Shown here piece by piece: positions 1-10,428 of a stretch of 64,000 bases of DNA (position 1 is the first letter of the stretch; the number at the start of each line of letters is the position of its first letter). Origin of the DNA: Piper betle (Eukaryota; Streptophyta; Magnoliopsida; Piperales; Piperaceae); NCBI GenBank assembly GCA_033002965.1, contig JAURVB010013270.1, positions 158,108 to 222,107 on the forward strand, given 5' to 3'. The notes under the pieces were generated by a model, which saw only the letters and a program-made list of their open reading frames with translations, searched no databases and was not told where the DNA came from. The translations under genes were made by a program, and so were the position numbers.

Positions 1-2
1 AA

Positions 3-527
3 GCAGCTGAAAAGGTGCAACTCATCCAGCAAAGGCTTAAGGCAGCTCAGGATCGGCAGAAAAGTTATGCTGATACTCGAAGGAAGGACTTAGAATTCCA
101 AGTTGGGGAGTTCGTCTACCTTAAGACCTCACCTAAAAAGGGAGTGATCAGATTTAGAACATCAGGGAAGTTGAAGCCAAGATTCATAGGACCATTTCCA
201 ATTTTGGATCGAATCGGAAGTTGTGCATATAGATTAGCATTACCACCAAGCCTTGATGGTGTACACAATGTCTTTCATGTGTCAATGCTAAAGAAATATG
301 TACGAGATGAGAATCACATTATCACAAATTTTGCAGATTTAGAGCTACAGTCGGATTTAACCTACGAGGAAAAACCGATTCGAATCTTGGCAAGGGAAAC
401 AAAGACACTCCGTAGCAAGGAGATCCCTTTGGTAAAGGTATTATGGAGAAATCAGGGATCAGAAGAAGCGACATGGGAGACTGAACAGGAAATGGCCAGA
501 AAATATCCTAGCTTGTTTGTAGCATAA
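3..527 (+). CDS. Ty3/gypsy chromovirus pol, 3' end (integrase C-terminus plus chromodomain), partial
   Basis: The frame is open from the window edge to TAA at 525-527, so this is the tail of a polyprotein that begins outside the window. It contains the GPY/F-type integrase C-terminal region ([13 protein letters not shown], then [19 protein letters not shown]) followed by a chromodomain-like end (PLVKVLWRNQGSEEATWE, then MARKYPSLF). This ending is typical of the Tekay/Del group of plant chromoviruses, where the chromodomain is thought to direct integration into heterochromatin. A polypurine tract and a 2.7-kb LTR follow, which places the fragment at the 3' end of an element. The closest relative in the window is the - strand copy at 5256-5708. 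No frameshift is seen in this part. Clade assignment is inferred from motif style. Confidence 0.88.
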   Translation, partial: AAEKVQLIQQRLKAAQDRQKSYADTRRKDLEFQVGEFVYLKTSPKKGVIRFRTSGKLKPRFIGPFPILDRIGSCAYRLALPPSLDGVHNVFHVSMLKKYVRDENHIITNFADLELQSDLTYEEKPIRILARETKTLRSKEIPLVKVLWRNQGSEEATWETEQEMARKYPSLFVA

Positions 528-578
528 AATCTATGTAAATCAAATTTATGCTATGATATTTCGGGGACGAAATAGTTC

Positions 579-592
579 TAAGTTGGGGAGAT
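579..592 (+). other. Polypurine tract of the + strand chromovirus
   Basis: Purine-rich TAAGTTGGGGAGAT lies directly before the TGTAAAGACCC start of the LTR. This is the expected place for the plus-strand primer of reverse transcription. The same tract, reversed, sits at 5146-5160 beside the - strand element. Confidence 0.75.
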
Positions 593-609
593 TGTAAAGA
601 CCCGGAAAA

Positions 610-611
<2 letters not shown>

Positions 612-652
<41 letters not shown>
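612..652. repeat. TA dinucleotide microsatellite
   Basis: An almost uninterrupted TA run of about 40 bp close to the 5' end of the LTR. The reverse-oriented relative has an ATT-type run at the corresponding place (5077-5130). Confidence 0.9.
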
Positions 653-2386
653 TCGACGCGGTGGGATCGAACGTTGGTATCCATGAATTTATTTAAATTA
701 TTTACCCGCTACCCGGTTAATTATCAATTACCCGGTCAAGTGGAAAGTATTAGTTAACCGGTTAAGTATTTTTACCCGGTTAAGTAAACCATACCATTTA
801 ACCGTTTAAACTAGTAAAGTGAACCGTATCACTTACCCATTTACCCGGCAACGAAGTGTGTTTTCATAAACCCTAGGCCTTCTTTCATTTTATAAGGAGA
901 AGGAGGGGGGCGTCATGCACATAAGCTCCTTGGACAAACGCCGGCTTCCCCATTGTTTTGGTAAGTTTCTTCCTCTCTTCTTCTTAGTTTGCATGCATAC
1001 ATATGATCAAAGATTATAATACAAGATAATCATGGAAACTAAGACCTGAAATCAACAAGAAAAAGGGAGGATGTAACTGGATTAGAACCAGGAATTCACC
1101 CACGAACATAAGTTGCTGCCGTGCAGCAATTCTTGTGTGTTTGTGATTAATTACAGCAACAAGTCATAATCTTTTGCTAATCAGTTGCTGCATCAACGTC
1201 CTTACTCATGTTGTAGTAATTAAAGGTGAGATTTCATAGAATTTACAGCCAAGAATGGTAGCACGTCCTGCTGAAATTGCCAAGGATGGTAGCACGTCCT
1301 GCTGAATTGCAGCAACAGCACCATGGCGTTTGTGTCACGACCAGTTGCATATACCACGCTGTAGGGTAGTGTTTCTCTTCTTCTGGGCGTTGGGTTGTTG
1401 TGCGGGAAGAAGGGGACGCGTGGGGCGGTGCTGCTGGCCACGTCTGAGTCGCCATAGCAGCAGGTCGATGTCGCCATGGCTGCTGGTTCGTCGCTGTGGT
1501 GGTGCAGTCGCCCTTTGATTGTTGCTGCTAATTTGGTTGCTAGGAAAGGGAGACAATGGGTGAAGGATAGGATCTAGATTTTGGTCGAAAGAGAAGAGCT
1601 TGGTGCTGGTTTTGGGTGAAGAGAAGAATAGTGACGGGAAGAAGAAGAAGTAGAAGAAGAAGAAGAATGGCAGTTTTGTAATTTCGGGTTGACTCGATAT
1701 GGGTTGAGTTAAAAATCATAATAATAATACCAACTCGTGTTAAAATCATTGAAATAATTAATTTAAAGGAATATGAGTTAAGTGGTCAAAATAATAAATT
1801 TATAAATTATTACATGAAATTAATAAATTTCGATCACGATAAACGGTAATTAATTAATCGGCTGATTAAAAGCAATTAACTTAAATTGAAGGGTTATGAG
1901 GAATATTTAATAGAGACTTCACCTTTATCATATAAAAGTTATATTTGATAAATAAAACGATTATTCTTATAATAAATTCGTAAAGTAAAATAATGGATCA
2001 ATAAAAGATAATCGCGTAGAAATTACGCGATAGCATAATTAATTAAATAAAGAAGTGTTGAACCTTATCGAATTAAATAAATTAATTAATGTGGCATATA
2101 TTAAATATTTAGTTGCATGCATTTTCGACGCGAGTAAAATTATACTAATGTATAATTTTATGCCCCGTTCATATTAGGGTTAGCGGATTACAGTCGGACG
2201 AACCCGCAAGTCAGGTACGTATAATAGGTAGAACATCGTATTTTCCTTGTTGGTAGCCTAGGTCGGCCTGAGCCCAGATTCGACCACCATGCACGAAGTG
2301 CAACCGGGGTTAAAGAATTGACTCAGTCCGACACTGGGTCGTGTTATGTGTGTGAATCTTGTAATGCATCGATATTGTTTTGGAGT

Positions 2387-2905
2387 AGTGATAGCCGCCC
2401 CATAAAAAGGCTACGGCCGGGGTGAGTGAGGCACAGCGATCTCCATCGCACTAGAGTGATGCCGCCCCAAAAAGGCTACGGCCGGGGTGTGTGAGCACTG
2501 GCACTGAGTGCAGTGATAGCCGCCCCATAAAAAGGCTACGGCCGGGGTGTGTGAGGCACTGGCACTAGAGTTGGCAGTAGAGCTTCCCCACAAACGGGCA
2601 TAGCGATCACCTGAGTGCGGATAGCCGCCCCACAAAAGGCTACGGCCGGGGTGTGCAAGGCATTGGCACTGGAGTGCAGTGATAGCCTCCCCATAAAAAG
2701 GCTACGGCCGGGGTGTGCGAGGCACTGGCACTAGAATTGGTAGTGAGAGCTTCCCCACAAACGGGGCATAGCAATCACCCGAGTGCAGTGATAGCTACCC
2801 CACAAAAAGGCTACGGCCGGGGTGTGCGAGGCACTGGCACTGGAGACGGTAGTGGTAGCCTCCCCATAAAAAGGCTACGGCCGGGGTGTGCGGATCACAG
2901 CGGAC
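2387..2905 (+). repeat. Tandem repeat inside the LTR, about 60-bp class
   Basis: The phrase AGGCTACGGCCGGGGTGTG recurs seven times or so, preceded by GATAGCCGCCCCAYAAAA and followed by GGCACTGGCACT. Some units are exchanged for a variant containing AGCTTCCCCACAAACGG and GCGATCACC. It lies in the same part of the LTR where related LTRs in this window carry the 33-bp minisatellite, but the sequence is different. The 60-85-aa open frames here are by-products of the repeat. Confidence 0.85.
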
Positions 2906-4015
2906 ACCTCCTCCGCATTGTTTTGGAGTATAGCGGAATCGCTCCACCACATATTAAAATAAATATATGAAAATGGTGGAATGTACTTGTTTGTTTTATC
3001 TATTATACTACTTAGTGTTGTAATCACTAACGCGGAATTGCCTCCGCAGGTGTGCAGATACGAGATTAGATGATTGACAACTAGAGCATGGAGCAAAGTA
3101 ATATGAGGACTTCTCTTTTGTTATTTAATTGAGGAATAAGTGTGGCTGCTGGGAAACGGTCCAAGACTGTGGGATTTTATTATAAGTTATGATTTCTAAT
3201 AATGTTTGACATAATTGCTTGGGACATAATTGCTTTAATTTTGAGTAACACCTAGCCAGTTAGGCCCACAATATTATCATGAAAAATGGCGGGTCGTTAC
3301 ATAATTTATTATCAATGTGATATAATCAATTAAGTCCTTTTTTTCACATTTCCAATTAAATATCCCAAATAAAACCTTCATTTACCAGTTAATAATTTAA
3401 TTATTAACCATACTCAATACTTAAGTACTAGTATTAGTATATTCTTAAACTGATTTGTATTATCATAATTTAAGGATGTCACTAGTACAGTTATTTGTAA
3501 TTTATTTTTAACTCGACCGTATCAAGTCATCCCATATTTACAAAACTGTCATTCTTCTTCCCCGACGTCCTTCTCTTTCCCATACCTTCTTCCTCTTCGC
3601 ACCCAAAACCAGCATGTCTTCTTTTCCTTCCACCCAATTTCAGACCCCATCTTCTATCTACCCCACTGATCCGATTGGAAAACCCCCAAAATCCAATCTT
3701 TAGCCGCTGCTATCTCATGGAACTCGGACTACATCCTACATGGGGACCTTAATTTACCATTCATGGTGGCCAACCAGCAGCCATGGCAACCATGTCCTGC
3801 CCCATCAAGGTGACGACCAGCACCACCCCAGGTGACGACCAGTCTGCACTTTCCATGGCGGATCCACGTCTCGCCAGCAACACCACCCATGGCAACACTG
3901 ACCTGGTCTCCCTTCACGTTCCTGATTTGCATCCCTCCTCGACGGTCTGACTCGGCCACCCAAGGCGACTCCGTCCGGCCAGCAGCACCACCGGGAGCAC
4001 TCCCTACTTCCAGCA

Positions 4016-4552
4016 TGTAACGACCCAGCCCAAAGTGCAACGTAATGGGCTAAGTCATTTCTTTAAAATGGGTACCCCGGAAGTTAAAGATCTCTAGTCC
4101 ATTCCCACTTATAAACAGGATCTTCTCCCAGTAGGTATTAAATGTGGGACTAAGTTGAGGGATCTCACAATCCACCCACCTTAGGAAATTTCGTCCCCGA
4201 AATGCCTATTCTTGGCCCGTTGCTAGCCCCAGCACACGTCCTTTCTGGCCCGTGACCGGCAGCCTAGTCAACGTTTCTAGTCTTGGCCCATTGCTATCCC
4301 CAGCCCGTGACCTTTTTTGGCCCGTGACCGGCAGCCTAGCCAACGTCCCTAGTCCATCCCACCATCTAACACGGAATCAGGTCGGCTCTGATACCATTTG
4401 TAACGACCCAGCCCAAAGTGCAACGTAATGGGCTAAGTCATTTCTTTAAAATGGGTACCCCGGAAGTTAAAGATCTCTAGTCCATTCCCACTTATAAACA
4501 GGATCTTCTCCCAGTAGGTATTAAATGTGGGACTAAGTTGAGGGATCTCACA
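4016..4552 (-). mobile_element. TRIM retrotransposon (two 154-bp LTRs, complete, TSD CAGCA)
   Basis: Two identical-looking 154-bp LTRs (4016-4169 and 4399-4552; TGTAACGACCCAGCC ... GGGATCTCACA) flank a 229-bp interior with no coding capacity. On the - strand the primer site TGGTATCAGAGCC follows the 5' LTR directly (complement of 4383-4396), and a purine-rich tract (complement of 4170-4184) precedes the 3' LTR. The 5-bp target duplication CAGCA is present at 4011-4015 and 4553-4557. This is the full structure of a terminal-repeat retrotransposon in miniature, which must move using proteins from another element. Related copies form the composite at 18,407-20,192. Confidence 0.93.
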
Positions 4553-5076
4553 CAGCACGTCAACCCAACTCACAAGGATGGAAGATGGCATTGTTGCTGC
4601 TGCAAAACATCAGGATGACCTCCTAGTGTTCCCCATCTCTTCGTTGATTTCTGATTTTAATTTTATGTTTATCATGCTTATTATCTAAACATGCTTATTA
4701 TCCATTTGAGCATGTGTATTTATGCAAGTAAGAAGAGGAAAGGAAGAAGAATTACCCGAGCGAAGTTGGAAGCCGGCGTTTGTCTGAAGAGAAATTATGT
4801 GGATGACGCCCTCCCCTTCTCTTTATATAATGTCATGAAGGCTAGGGTTTGTGAAAACTTACTTCGCCCGTATTTCACTTAATCGAGTAATCGGGTAATC
4901 GATATGATTCACTTTATTGTTTAAACGGTTTGATTCCGCTTGACCTATTAAACAAAAATTAACCGGTTAAAATACTTTTCACTTAACCAGGTAATTCACA
5001 GTTAACCGGTTGACGGTAAATAATTTGTATGGAAAAAAAATTTTTTTCCAACATTCGATCCCACCGCGTTGAACGT

Positions 5077-5130
5077 ATTTATTATTATTATTCTCATTAT
5101 TATTATTATTATCATTATTATTATTATTTT
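5077..5130. repeat. ATT trinucleotide microsatellite
   Basis: An imperfect ATT/TTA run just inside the LTR end of the - strand element. Confidence 0.85.
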
Positions 5131-5255
5131 TTCCGGGTTTTTACAATCTCCCCAACTTAGAATTATTTCATCCCTGAAATATCATAGCATTAATAGGATA
5201 TTCATGATTAAGTACATCTCCGGTATAAGTTCATGTTACAACAATTACATGGATT

Positions 5256-5708
5256 TTATGCTGCTACCTGTTCATGTTCAGTCTCCCATGTAGCTTCTTC
5301 TGATCCCTGATTTGTCCATAATACCTTTACCAAAGGGATCTCCTTGTTACGGAGTGTCTTGGTTTCCCTTGCCAAGATGCGAATCAGTTTTTCCTTGTAG
5401 GTTAAATCCGATTGTAGCTCTAAATCTGCAAAATTTGTGATAATGTGATTCTCATCTAGTACATATTTCTTTAGCATTGACACATGAAAGACATTGTGTA
5501 CACCATCAAGGCTTGGTGGTAATGCTAATCTATATGCACAACTTCCGATTCGATCCAGAAATAGAAATGGTCTTATGAATCTTGGCTTCAACTTCCCTGA
5601 TGTTCTAAATGTGATCACTCCCTTTTTAGGTGAGGTCTTAAAGTAGACGAACTCCCCAACTTGGATTTCTATGTCCTTCCTTCGAGTGTCAGCATAACTT
5701 TCTGCCAA
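5256..5708 (-). pseudogene. Integrase C-terminus plus chromodomain fragment
   Basis: The 150-residue open stretch parallels the + strand copy at 3-527. It has the [14 protein letters not shown] and [18 protein letters not shown] blocks, then PLVKVLWTNQGSEEATWE. Its end differs (TEHEQVAA rather than the MARKYPSLF form), so the terminus is altered. It is separated from the integrase core at 5822 by a frame break near 5710-5820. No product is expected. Confidence 0.85.
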
Positions 5709-5821
5709 TCCTGAGCTGCCTGAAACCTTTGCTGGATGAGTTGCACTTTTTCAGCTGCTTCTCTCACCATCTCTGGCCCGACGATAACCACCTCTGTAGA
5801 CTCCAACCAGCATCATGAAGA

Positions 5822-6688
5822 TCAACAAGGCCTACCGTATAAAGCTTCAAAGGGTGCCATTCCTATACTGGCATGGTAAGAGTTATTATAGGTGAATTCA
5901 GCCCAGGCTAAGTGTTTCTCCCAATATCCTCCCCAGTCGAGGATGCAAGCTCTCAACAAATCCTCCAAGGTTTGATTGGTCCTCTCACTCTGACCATCAG
6001 TTTGGGGGTGATATGCTGTACTTAACTTGATTTGGGTCCCCATAGCTTTTTGGAAAACTTCCCAAAAACTTCCCCATAGCTTTTTGACAATGATATTTAT
6101 GTACAGTTCTGCTAAGTATTCCGCCGTCCTCGTTGATTTTGTGGGGATAAAGTGAGCTGCCTTAGTCAAATGGTCCACAACCACCCATATAGAGTCATGT
6201 CTCTTCAAAGTCCTTGGGAGTTTAGTAATAAAATCACATGTGACACGCTCCCATTTCCAGGTAGGTATCTCTAAAGATTGTAATAATCCACCGGGTAGTT
6301 GATGTTGGGCTTTGATCAATTGGCACGTCTGACACTTGGAAACAAAATCCACTACATCCCTCTTCATCCCAATCCACCAGTAGGTTCGTTTTAAGTCCTG
6401 GTACATCTTTGTTACACCAGGGTGTATTGAGAACCTTGAACGATGAGCTTCCTCCAGGATATCTCGATTTAATGCATCATTGTTGGATACACACAACCTC
6501 CCTCTAAATCTGGTTACACTGTTGGAATCTGCTACAATGTCGGGAGTTTTGTCCAACATTTCATTCAGCTTCTCATCTTCCATTTGTGTTAGCTTAACTC
6601 GGTTCACCAATTCATTGGAGATAACTAGGTTTGCCAGTAGTCCTATCATTCGTTCCACCGGGTTAATAGGTACCACCTCAGTTGACAT
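5822..6688 (-). pseudogene. Integrase core with zinc-binding domain, catalytic aspartate lost
   Basis: The N-terminal HHCC zinc domain is visible (HRSRFSIHPGVTKMYQDLK, then CQTCQLIK), followed by the core: VTCDFITKLPRT carries the first catalytic Asp, and AYHPQTDGQSERTNQTLED carries the Glu. Between them the segment that normally reads like SDRDxRFTS is missing: the sequence goes from LYINIIVKKLWGSF directly to VFQKAMGTQ. The second Asp of the DD35E triad is therefore absent. A 15-bp direct repeat (CCCCATAGCTTTTTG at 6038-6052 and 6072-6086) lies at the site, which suggests slippage or a microhomology-mediated change. The integrase would be inactive whatever the other mutations. Confidence 0.88.
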
Positions 6689-6826
6689 AGTCTAAAGTCT
6701 AGCTAGTTGTTGACCCTTGTCCACCTTTCCCTTTCGACTCAACGTGTCGGCTACAACGTTCGCTTTTCCCGGATGGTATAAAATTTGGAAATCATAGTCC
6801 TTCAAGTATTCTATCCACCGCCTCTG

Positions 6827-8080
6827 TCAAAGGTTAAGGTCATTCTGGGTGAAGATATACTTCAAACTTTGGTGGTCGGTGAAAACCTCGAACTGAGCTC
6901 CGTACAAATAGTGTCTCCAAATTTTTAGAGCAAACACAACTGCTGCCAGTACCAAGTCATGGGTTGCATAATTTTGCTCGTGAATCTTCAATTGGCGAGA
7001 GGCGTAAGCCACCACCTTACCATCTTGCATAAGGATGCATCCTGACCCCACTAGAGATGCATCACTGTAGACCACAAATCCTTCATTGCCATTTGGTATA
7101 GTCAAAACTGGTGCAGTATTTAAACTCTTCTTCAAAGATTGAAAAGTCTCCTCACACTTGTTACTCCGTTCGAACTTGACTCCCTTGCGTGTAAGCTTAG
7201 TCATTGGCGATGCCACCAAGGAGAAATCTTTAATGAACTTCCGATAGTAACCTGCTAGTCCAAGGAAACTTTGGATATCTGTGACAGACTTGGGTTGTGG
7301 CGAATCAGTAACTGCTCTCACTTTTGATGGATCCACTACGACTCCCGCCTTTGAGACAACATGTCTGAGGAATTTCACCTCCTCCAGCCAGAAGTCACAC
7401 TTTGATAACTTGGCGAACAATTGATTCTCCCTCAAAACTTGAAGAGCAATGCACAAGTGTTTCCCATGGTCCTCCTCATTATTTGAATAGACCAGAATGT
7501 CATCCACAAACACAATAATAAACTTATCCAAGTATTCGTGGAACACCGTGTTCATAAGTGACATAAAGGTCGCTGGTGCATTTGTCAGACCAAAAGGCAT
7601 AACCAAAAACTCATAATGTTCATATCGAGTTCGGAAAGCCATTTTCTGTATGTCAGATTCCTTCACCCGCAGTTGATGATATCCGGATTGCAAGTCTATT
7701 TTTGAGAATATTCCGGCTGTTTTCAACTGATCAAATAAATCATCAATCCTGGGTAAGGGGTACCGATTCTTGACTGTCACTTGATTGAGCTGGCGATAGT
7801 CAATACACAATCAAAGTGAGCCATCCTTCTTCTTTACGAAAACAACAGGGGCTCCCTAGGGTGAAGTACTTGGTCGGATGAAGCCTGCCTGCAGCAGCTC
7901 TTCTAATTGACTCTTTAACACCTTGAGTTCTGCTGGAGCCATGCGGTATGATGCTTTAGAAATTGGTGATACTCCAAGTGCTAGGTCAATGACAAACTCC
8001 ACCGCCCGCTTAGGAGGTAACCTTGGAAGTTCACCTAAAAATACGTTCGGAAATTCTGCTACCACCGAAATCATGGACAA
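6827..8080 (-). pseudogene. Reverse transcriptase and RNase H domains, interrupted
   Basis: Two open pieces, 8080-7856 and 7810-6827, give a Ty3/gypsy RT-RNase H. Visible motifs are LPPKRAVEFVIDL, the palm entry [34 protein letters not shown], the catalytic FVDDILVYS box, [12 protein letters not shown], and the RNase H start [14 protein letters not shown] with [22 protein letters not shown]. The pieces are separated by a stop and frame change around 7811-7855, and a further break near 6700-6826 precedes the integrase. The RT catalytic Asp pair is intact, but the frame is not. Confidence 0.9.
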
Positions 8081-8106
8081 CTCTTTGGGTTTGGACTCAG
8101 ACTCCT

Positions 8107-8529
8107 CTAGAGTTGCCGAAAAGGCTTTACAACCCTCACCAAACCACTCAGTTGCTCACTAACCGACACAATACAAGATGATGGATCATTCCATGCCCCT
8201 TGGAAAATGACCCCCATCTCACAATGACAAGGTTTTGTCAACACTCTCCTCCCTTTACAGTCGAGAAAAGCCTGGTGTGCAGACAACCAGTCCATTCCCA
8301 ACAGTACATCAAAGCCTATTATCCCATAGACAGTGAAATTCCATACATAGGGTTTTCCTTGTATATCCAAAGATAGGTTAGTCACTCCTAACGTTGTGAC
8401 TTCCCCATCTCCCGTTGTAGTAGTGACCCTATAAGTCTTGGGTAATGTAGACGTTTGGAGTCCTACACTCTTAACTAATCGGGATGATAGGAACGAATGT
8501 GTACACCCCGAATCAAATAAAACATCCAC
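8107..8529 (-). pseudogene. Aspartic protease domain of the chromovirus
   Basis: The 140-residue frame starts with the retropepsin active site in the form LFDSGCTHSFLS (DSG instead of the commoner DTG, a variant frequent in plant gypsy elements) and has the later hydrophobic GFDVLLGMDWLS block typical of this family. It lies between gag and RT as expected. It ends at a stop near 8107, just before the RT segment. Confidence 0.85.
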
Positions 8530-8688
8530 ACTAACACTTTGAATCAGAATTTTACCTCAAACTATGTGGTCATTGTCCACAGCGTCCTCAATTTCGACTG
8601 CAAAATGTTTCACCTTCCCTTTGTCCACCGATTTTGCAGGTGCTGGGTAGCGATTAGGAGCTGGTGTCTTCTCCTTTTCAGGTTGCTC

Positions 8689-9818
8689 CTATTGTTGCTT
8701 CAGGGGCTTACGACATTCGTTTTGCAAGTGTCCCGTCCTTCCGCAGTTGTAGCACCGACGGGGCTCACTGCATTGCCCTGAATGCATCTTGTTGCAATTT
8801 TTACATAGTTCTGGAGGTGTCCCGTCCTTCTTGCAGTTCCCATCGACATTCCATTCATAGTTCTGCTGCTGGTGTTCTGCAAACTGGTTTTTGTTACTAC
8901 CTTGGTTGGCATTCTTATGTTGCATAGTAGCCTTCCCCTGTTTCTTTGTACGAACATAGTCGTACACCAACTCATGAGTAGTGGCTGCCTCAATCACTTC
9001 AGTTATAGTGCCTCTTGGTGCCGTAGCAACCCTACTTCTCAATTCTGGCTTCAACCCCCAGAAAAATTTGTCTGCTCTGGCCTAGGCAGTTGCCAGACTC
9101 CTAGGTGTAAATCTCTCCAATTGAAAGAAATTTTTGCATACACTCAGACTGAATCATCCCTCTGAGTTAGAGTGGCAAATTCCAGTGCTTTCTTCTAGAC
9201 ATCAGACTTAGGAAAATATTGTCCATTGAAAGCTGTTACAAATTCCACCCAAGGAATGGACGAAATTTCCTGTTGATCGAACGCAGTCTTCTCCATAGAC
9301 TTCCACCAATAAGATGCTTCCTCCTGAAGCATGCATATCGCCAACCTCACTTGATGGCGATGAGGCATAGAGAGCTCTAAATGCTTTCCAATCAATGTGC
9401 ATCCAGCTCTCCGCCTTCATTGGATCAGTCCCTCCAATGAATACCTAAGCTCCGTTCTTCCGAAATTTTTCTACAGTGTATCGATCACTGTCATCCCCAA
9501 CTGGTAGTACCACTTGTCGGACTACCGGTGGCTCTCGGTTTGGAAGTTCCCCAGCTCGCCTGGGTCAGCTATCCCTACCCGCTCTTGGGCGCTCCCCTGA
9601 TCCCCATTTGGGACGCTACTAGGACCCGCAGCCAAATTTGGAGCTCCATTCCTTGTTCCCAATCTCGGTAAGCGTTGCGCTATGTTCTGAACCACAGAAC
9701 TGGTATTATCTGAAGCCTGTGCTAGTCCCTGTATGTCCGTCAAAATTTGGCCTAACACACTCTCCACGTTCGTGTCCGACTACGCAGCTTGGCTCGACTT
9801 CCTTCGGGTGCCTGCCAT
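8689..9818 (-). pseudogene. Gag with zinc knuckle, multiply interrupted
   Basis: The likely start ATG (complement of 9816-9818) reads MAGTRRKSSQAA, then hits a stop near 9780. The frame resumes as a Q/N-rich stretch to 9522. The retrotrans_gag block is at 9395-9195 (ASYWWKSMEK, then FVTAFNGQYFPKSDV). The CCHC knuckle CYNCGRTGHLQNEC is near 8730. At least three interruptions separate these parts. Gag would form the cytoplasmic particle in an active element. A related gag start and knuckle remain in the deleted element at 58,875-59,406. Confidence 0.85.
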
Positions 9819-9982
9819 CTAAAATTTATTTCTTTATGGTTCATTAAAATTTTTTTCAATGATTACTTAGGTTTGTTAGTGAGTCCACTAATTCACTAAT
9901 GACATACCCCATTGGAGAAAGATAAGTATTGGAATCTTCAACAAGGTACTTGAGTCATAAGATGTGAGCTTTTGGGAAACTT

Positions 9983-9996
9983 GGCTCTGATACCAT
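9983..9996 (-). other. Primer binding site, initiator tRNA-Met type
   Basis: On the - strand ATGGTATCAGAGCC lies two bases inside the LTR boundary at 9998. It is complementary to the 3' end of plant initiator tRNA-Met, which primes minus-strand synthesis in many plant LTR elements. Confidence 0.85.
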
Positions 9997-9997
9997 C

Positions 9998-10137
9998 TAT
10001 AACGACCCGCCATTTTTTACAACATTGTGGGCCTAGCTGGCTAGGTGTTACTCACAATTTAGCAAAATATGTCTAGTATTTCTAACGAAAACATATATAA
10101 AGATCCCACAGTCTTGGACCGTTTCCCAGTAGCCACA
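9998..10137 (-). mobile_element. Inner end of the 5' LTR of the - strand chromovirus
   Basis: TATAACGACCCGCC (TG changed to TA) starts the LTR beside the primer site. The following 130 bp match, in reverse, the end of the LTR at 593-3301: AACATTGTGGGCCTAGCTGGC, the GTGTTACTCA phrase and CAGTCTTGGACCGTTTCCCAGT are shared. After about 10,137 the match is replaced by a piece of pol and then by the tandem array. Confidence 0.8.
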
Positions 10138-10428
10138 CTTTCTTTACCATTGACACATAAAAGACATTGTGTACACCATCAAGGCTTGGTGGTAATGCTA
10201 ATCTATATGCACAACTTCTGATTTGATCCAGAATTGGAAATGGTCCTATAAATCTTGGCTTCAACTTTCTTGATGATCTAAATCTGATCACTCCCTTTTT
10301 AGGTGAGGTCTTAAGGTAGACGAACTCCCAACTTGGAATTCTAAGTCCTTCTTTCGAGTGTTAGCATAACTTTTCTGCCGATCCTGAGCTGCCTTAAGCC
10401 TTTGCTAGATGAGTTGCACTTTTTTTGC
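10138..10428 (-). pseudogene. Captured pol fragment (integrase C-terminus) inside LTR sequence
   Basis: About 290 bp closely parallel 5490-5750, reading on the - strand [15 protein letters not shown] and [20 protein letters not shown]. It is embedded between LTR terminus sequence and the first 33-bp units, where an intact LTR has neither. The right edge falls within the phrase GATGAGTTGCACTTTTT. It is too short and out of context to be functional. Confidence 0.85.

Larger units (their letters stand above)
593..3301 (+). mobile_element. 3' LTR of the + strand chromovirus
   Basis: The repeat begins TGTAAAGACCCGG directly after the polypurine tract and ends GGCGGGTCGTTACA, the terminus that abuts primer sites elsewhere in the window (compare the reverse complement at 9998 onward). 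At 2709 bp it is a long LTR. It contains a TA microsatellite near the start, a TATA-like TTTTATAAGGAG near 890 that could be the core promoter, and a 60-bp-class tandem repeat at about 2387-2905. Its matching 5' LTR would lie to the left of the window. The next base begins a reverse-oriented relative, so no target-site duplication could be checked. Many short open frames inside it are LTR sequence, not genes. Confidence 0.82.
3302..5145 (-). mobile_element. Truncated 3' LTR of the - strand chromovirus (with nested TRIM)
   Basis: Read on the - strand it begins TGTAAAAACCCGG at 5145, next to the polypurine tract of the internal domain. It shares landmarks with the LTR at 593-3301: the GGTGGGATCGAA phrase, runs of ACCCGGTTAA type, a TATA-bearing promoter segment (TTATATAAAGAG near 4820) and the CTTCTTCC-rich leader near 3550-3650. 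The outer end that should read GGCGGGTCGTTACA is absent. Instead the sequence runs directly into the end of the opposed + strand LTR at 3301/3302. A TRIM occupies 4016-4552 plus one TSD copy, so the LTR remnant itself is about 1.3 kb. Confidence 0.65.
5146..9997 (-). mobile_element. Internal domain of a degenerate Tekay-like chromovirus
   Basis: Read on the - strand the order is primer site (9996-9983), gag, protease, reverse transcriptase, RNase H, integrase, chromodomain, polypurine tract (ATCTCCCCAACTTAGAA reversed at 5146-5162). This is the canonical Ty3/gypsy order, with a chromodomain as in Tekay-type chromoviruses. The reading frame is broken by several stops and shifts, so the copy cannot make a polyprotein. 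The 4.85-kb length is close to that of intact relatives, so decay is mainly by point changes and small indels. The separate domain entries give details. Confidence 0.9.

Noticed and set aside
1220..1556. Short overlapping frames on both strands
   Set aside because: They are within the LTR at 593-3301, and the corresponding region of the reverse relative (near 3550-3650) is not open.
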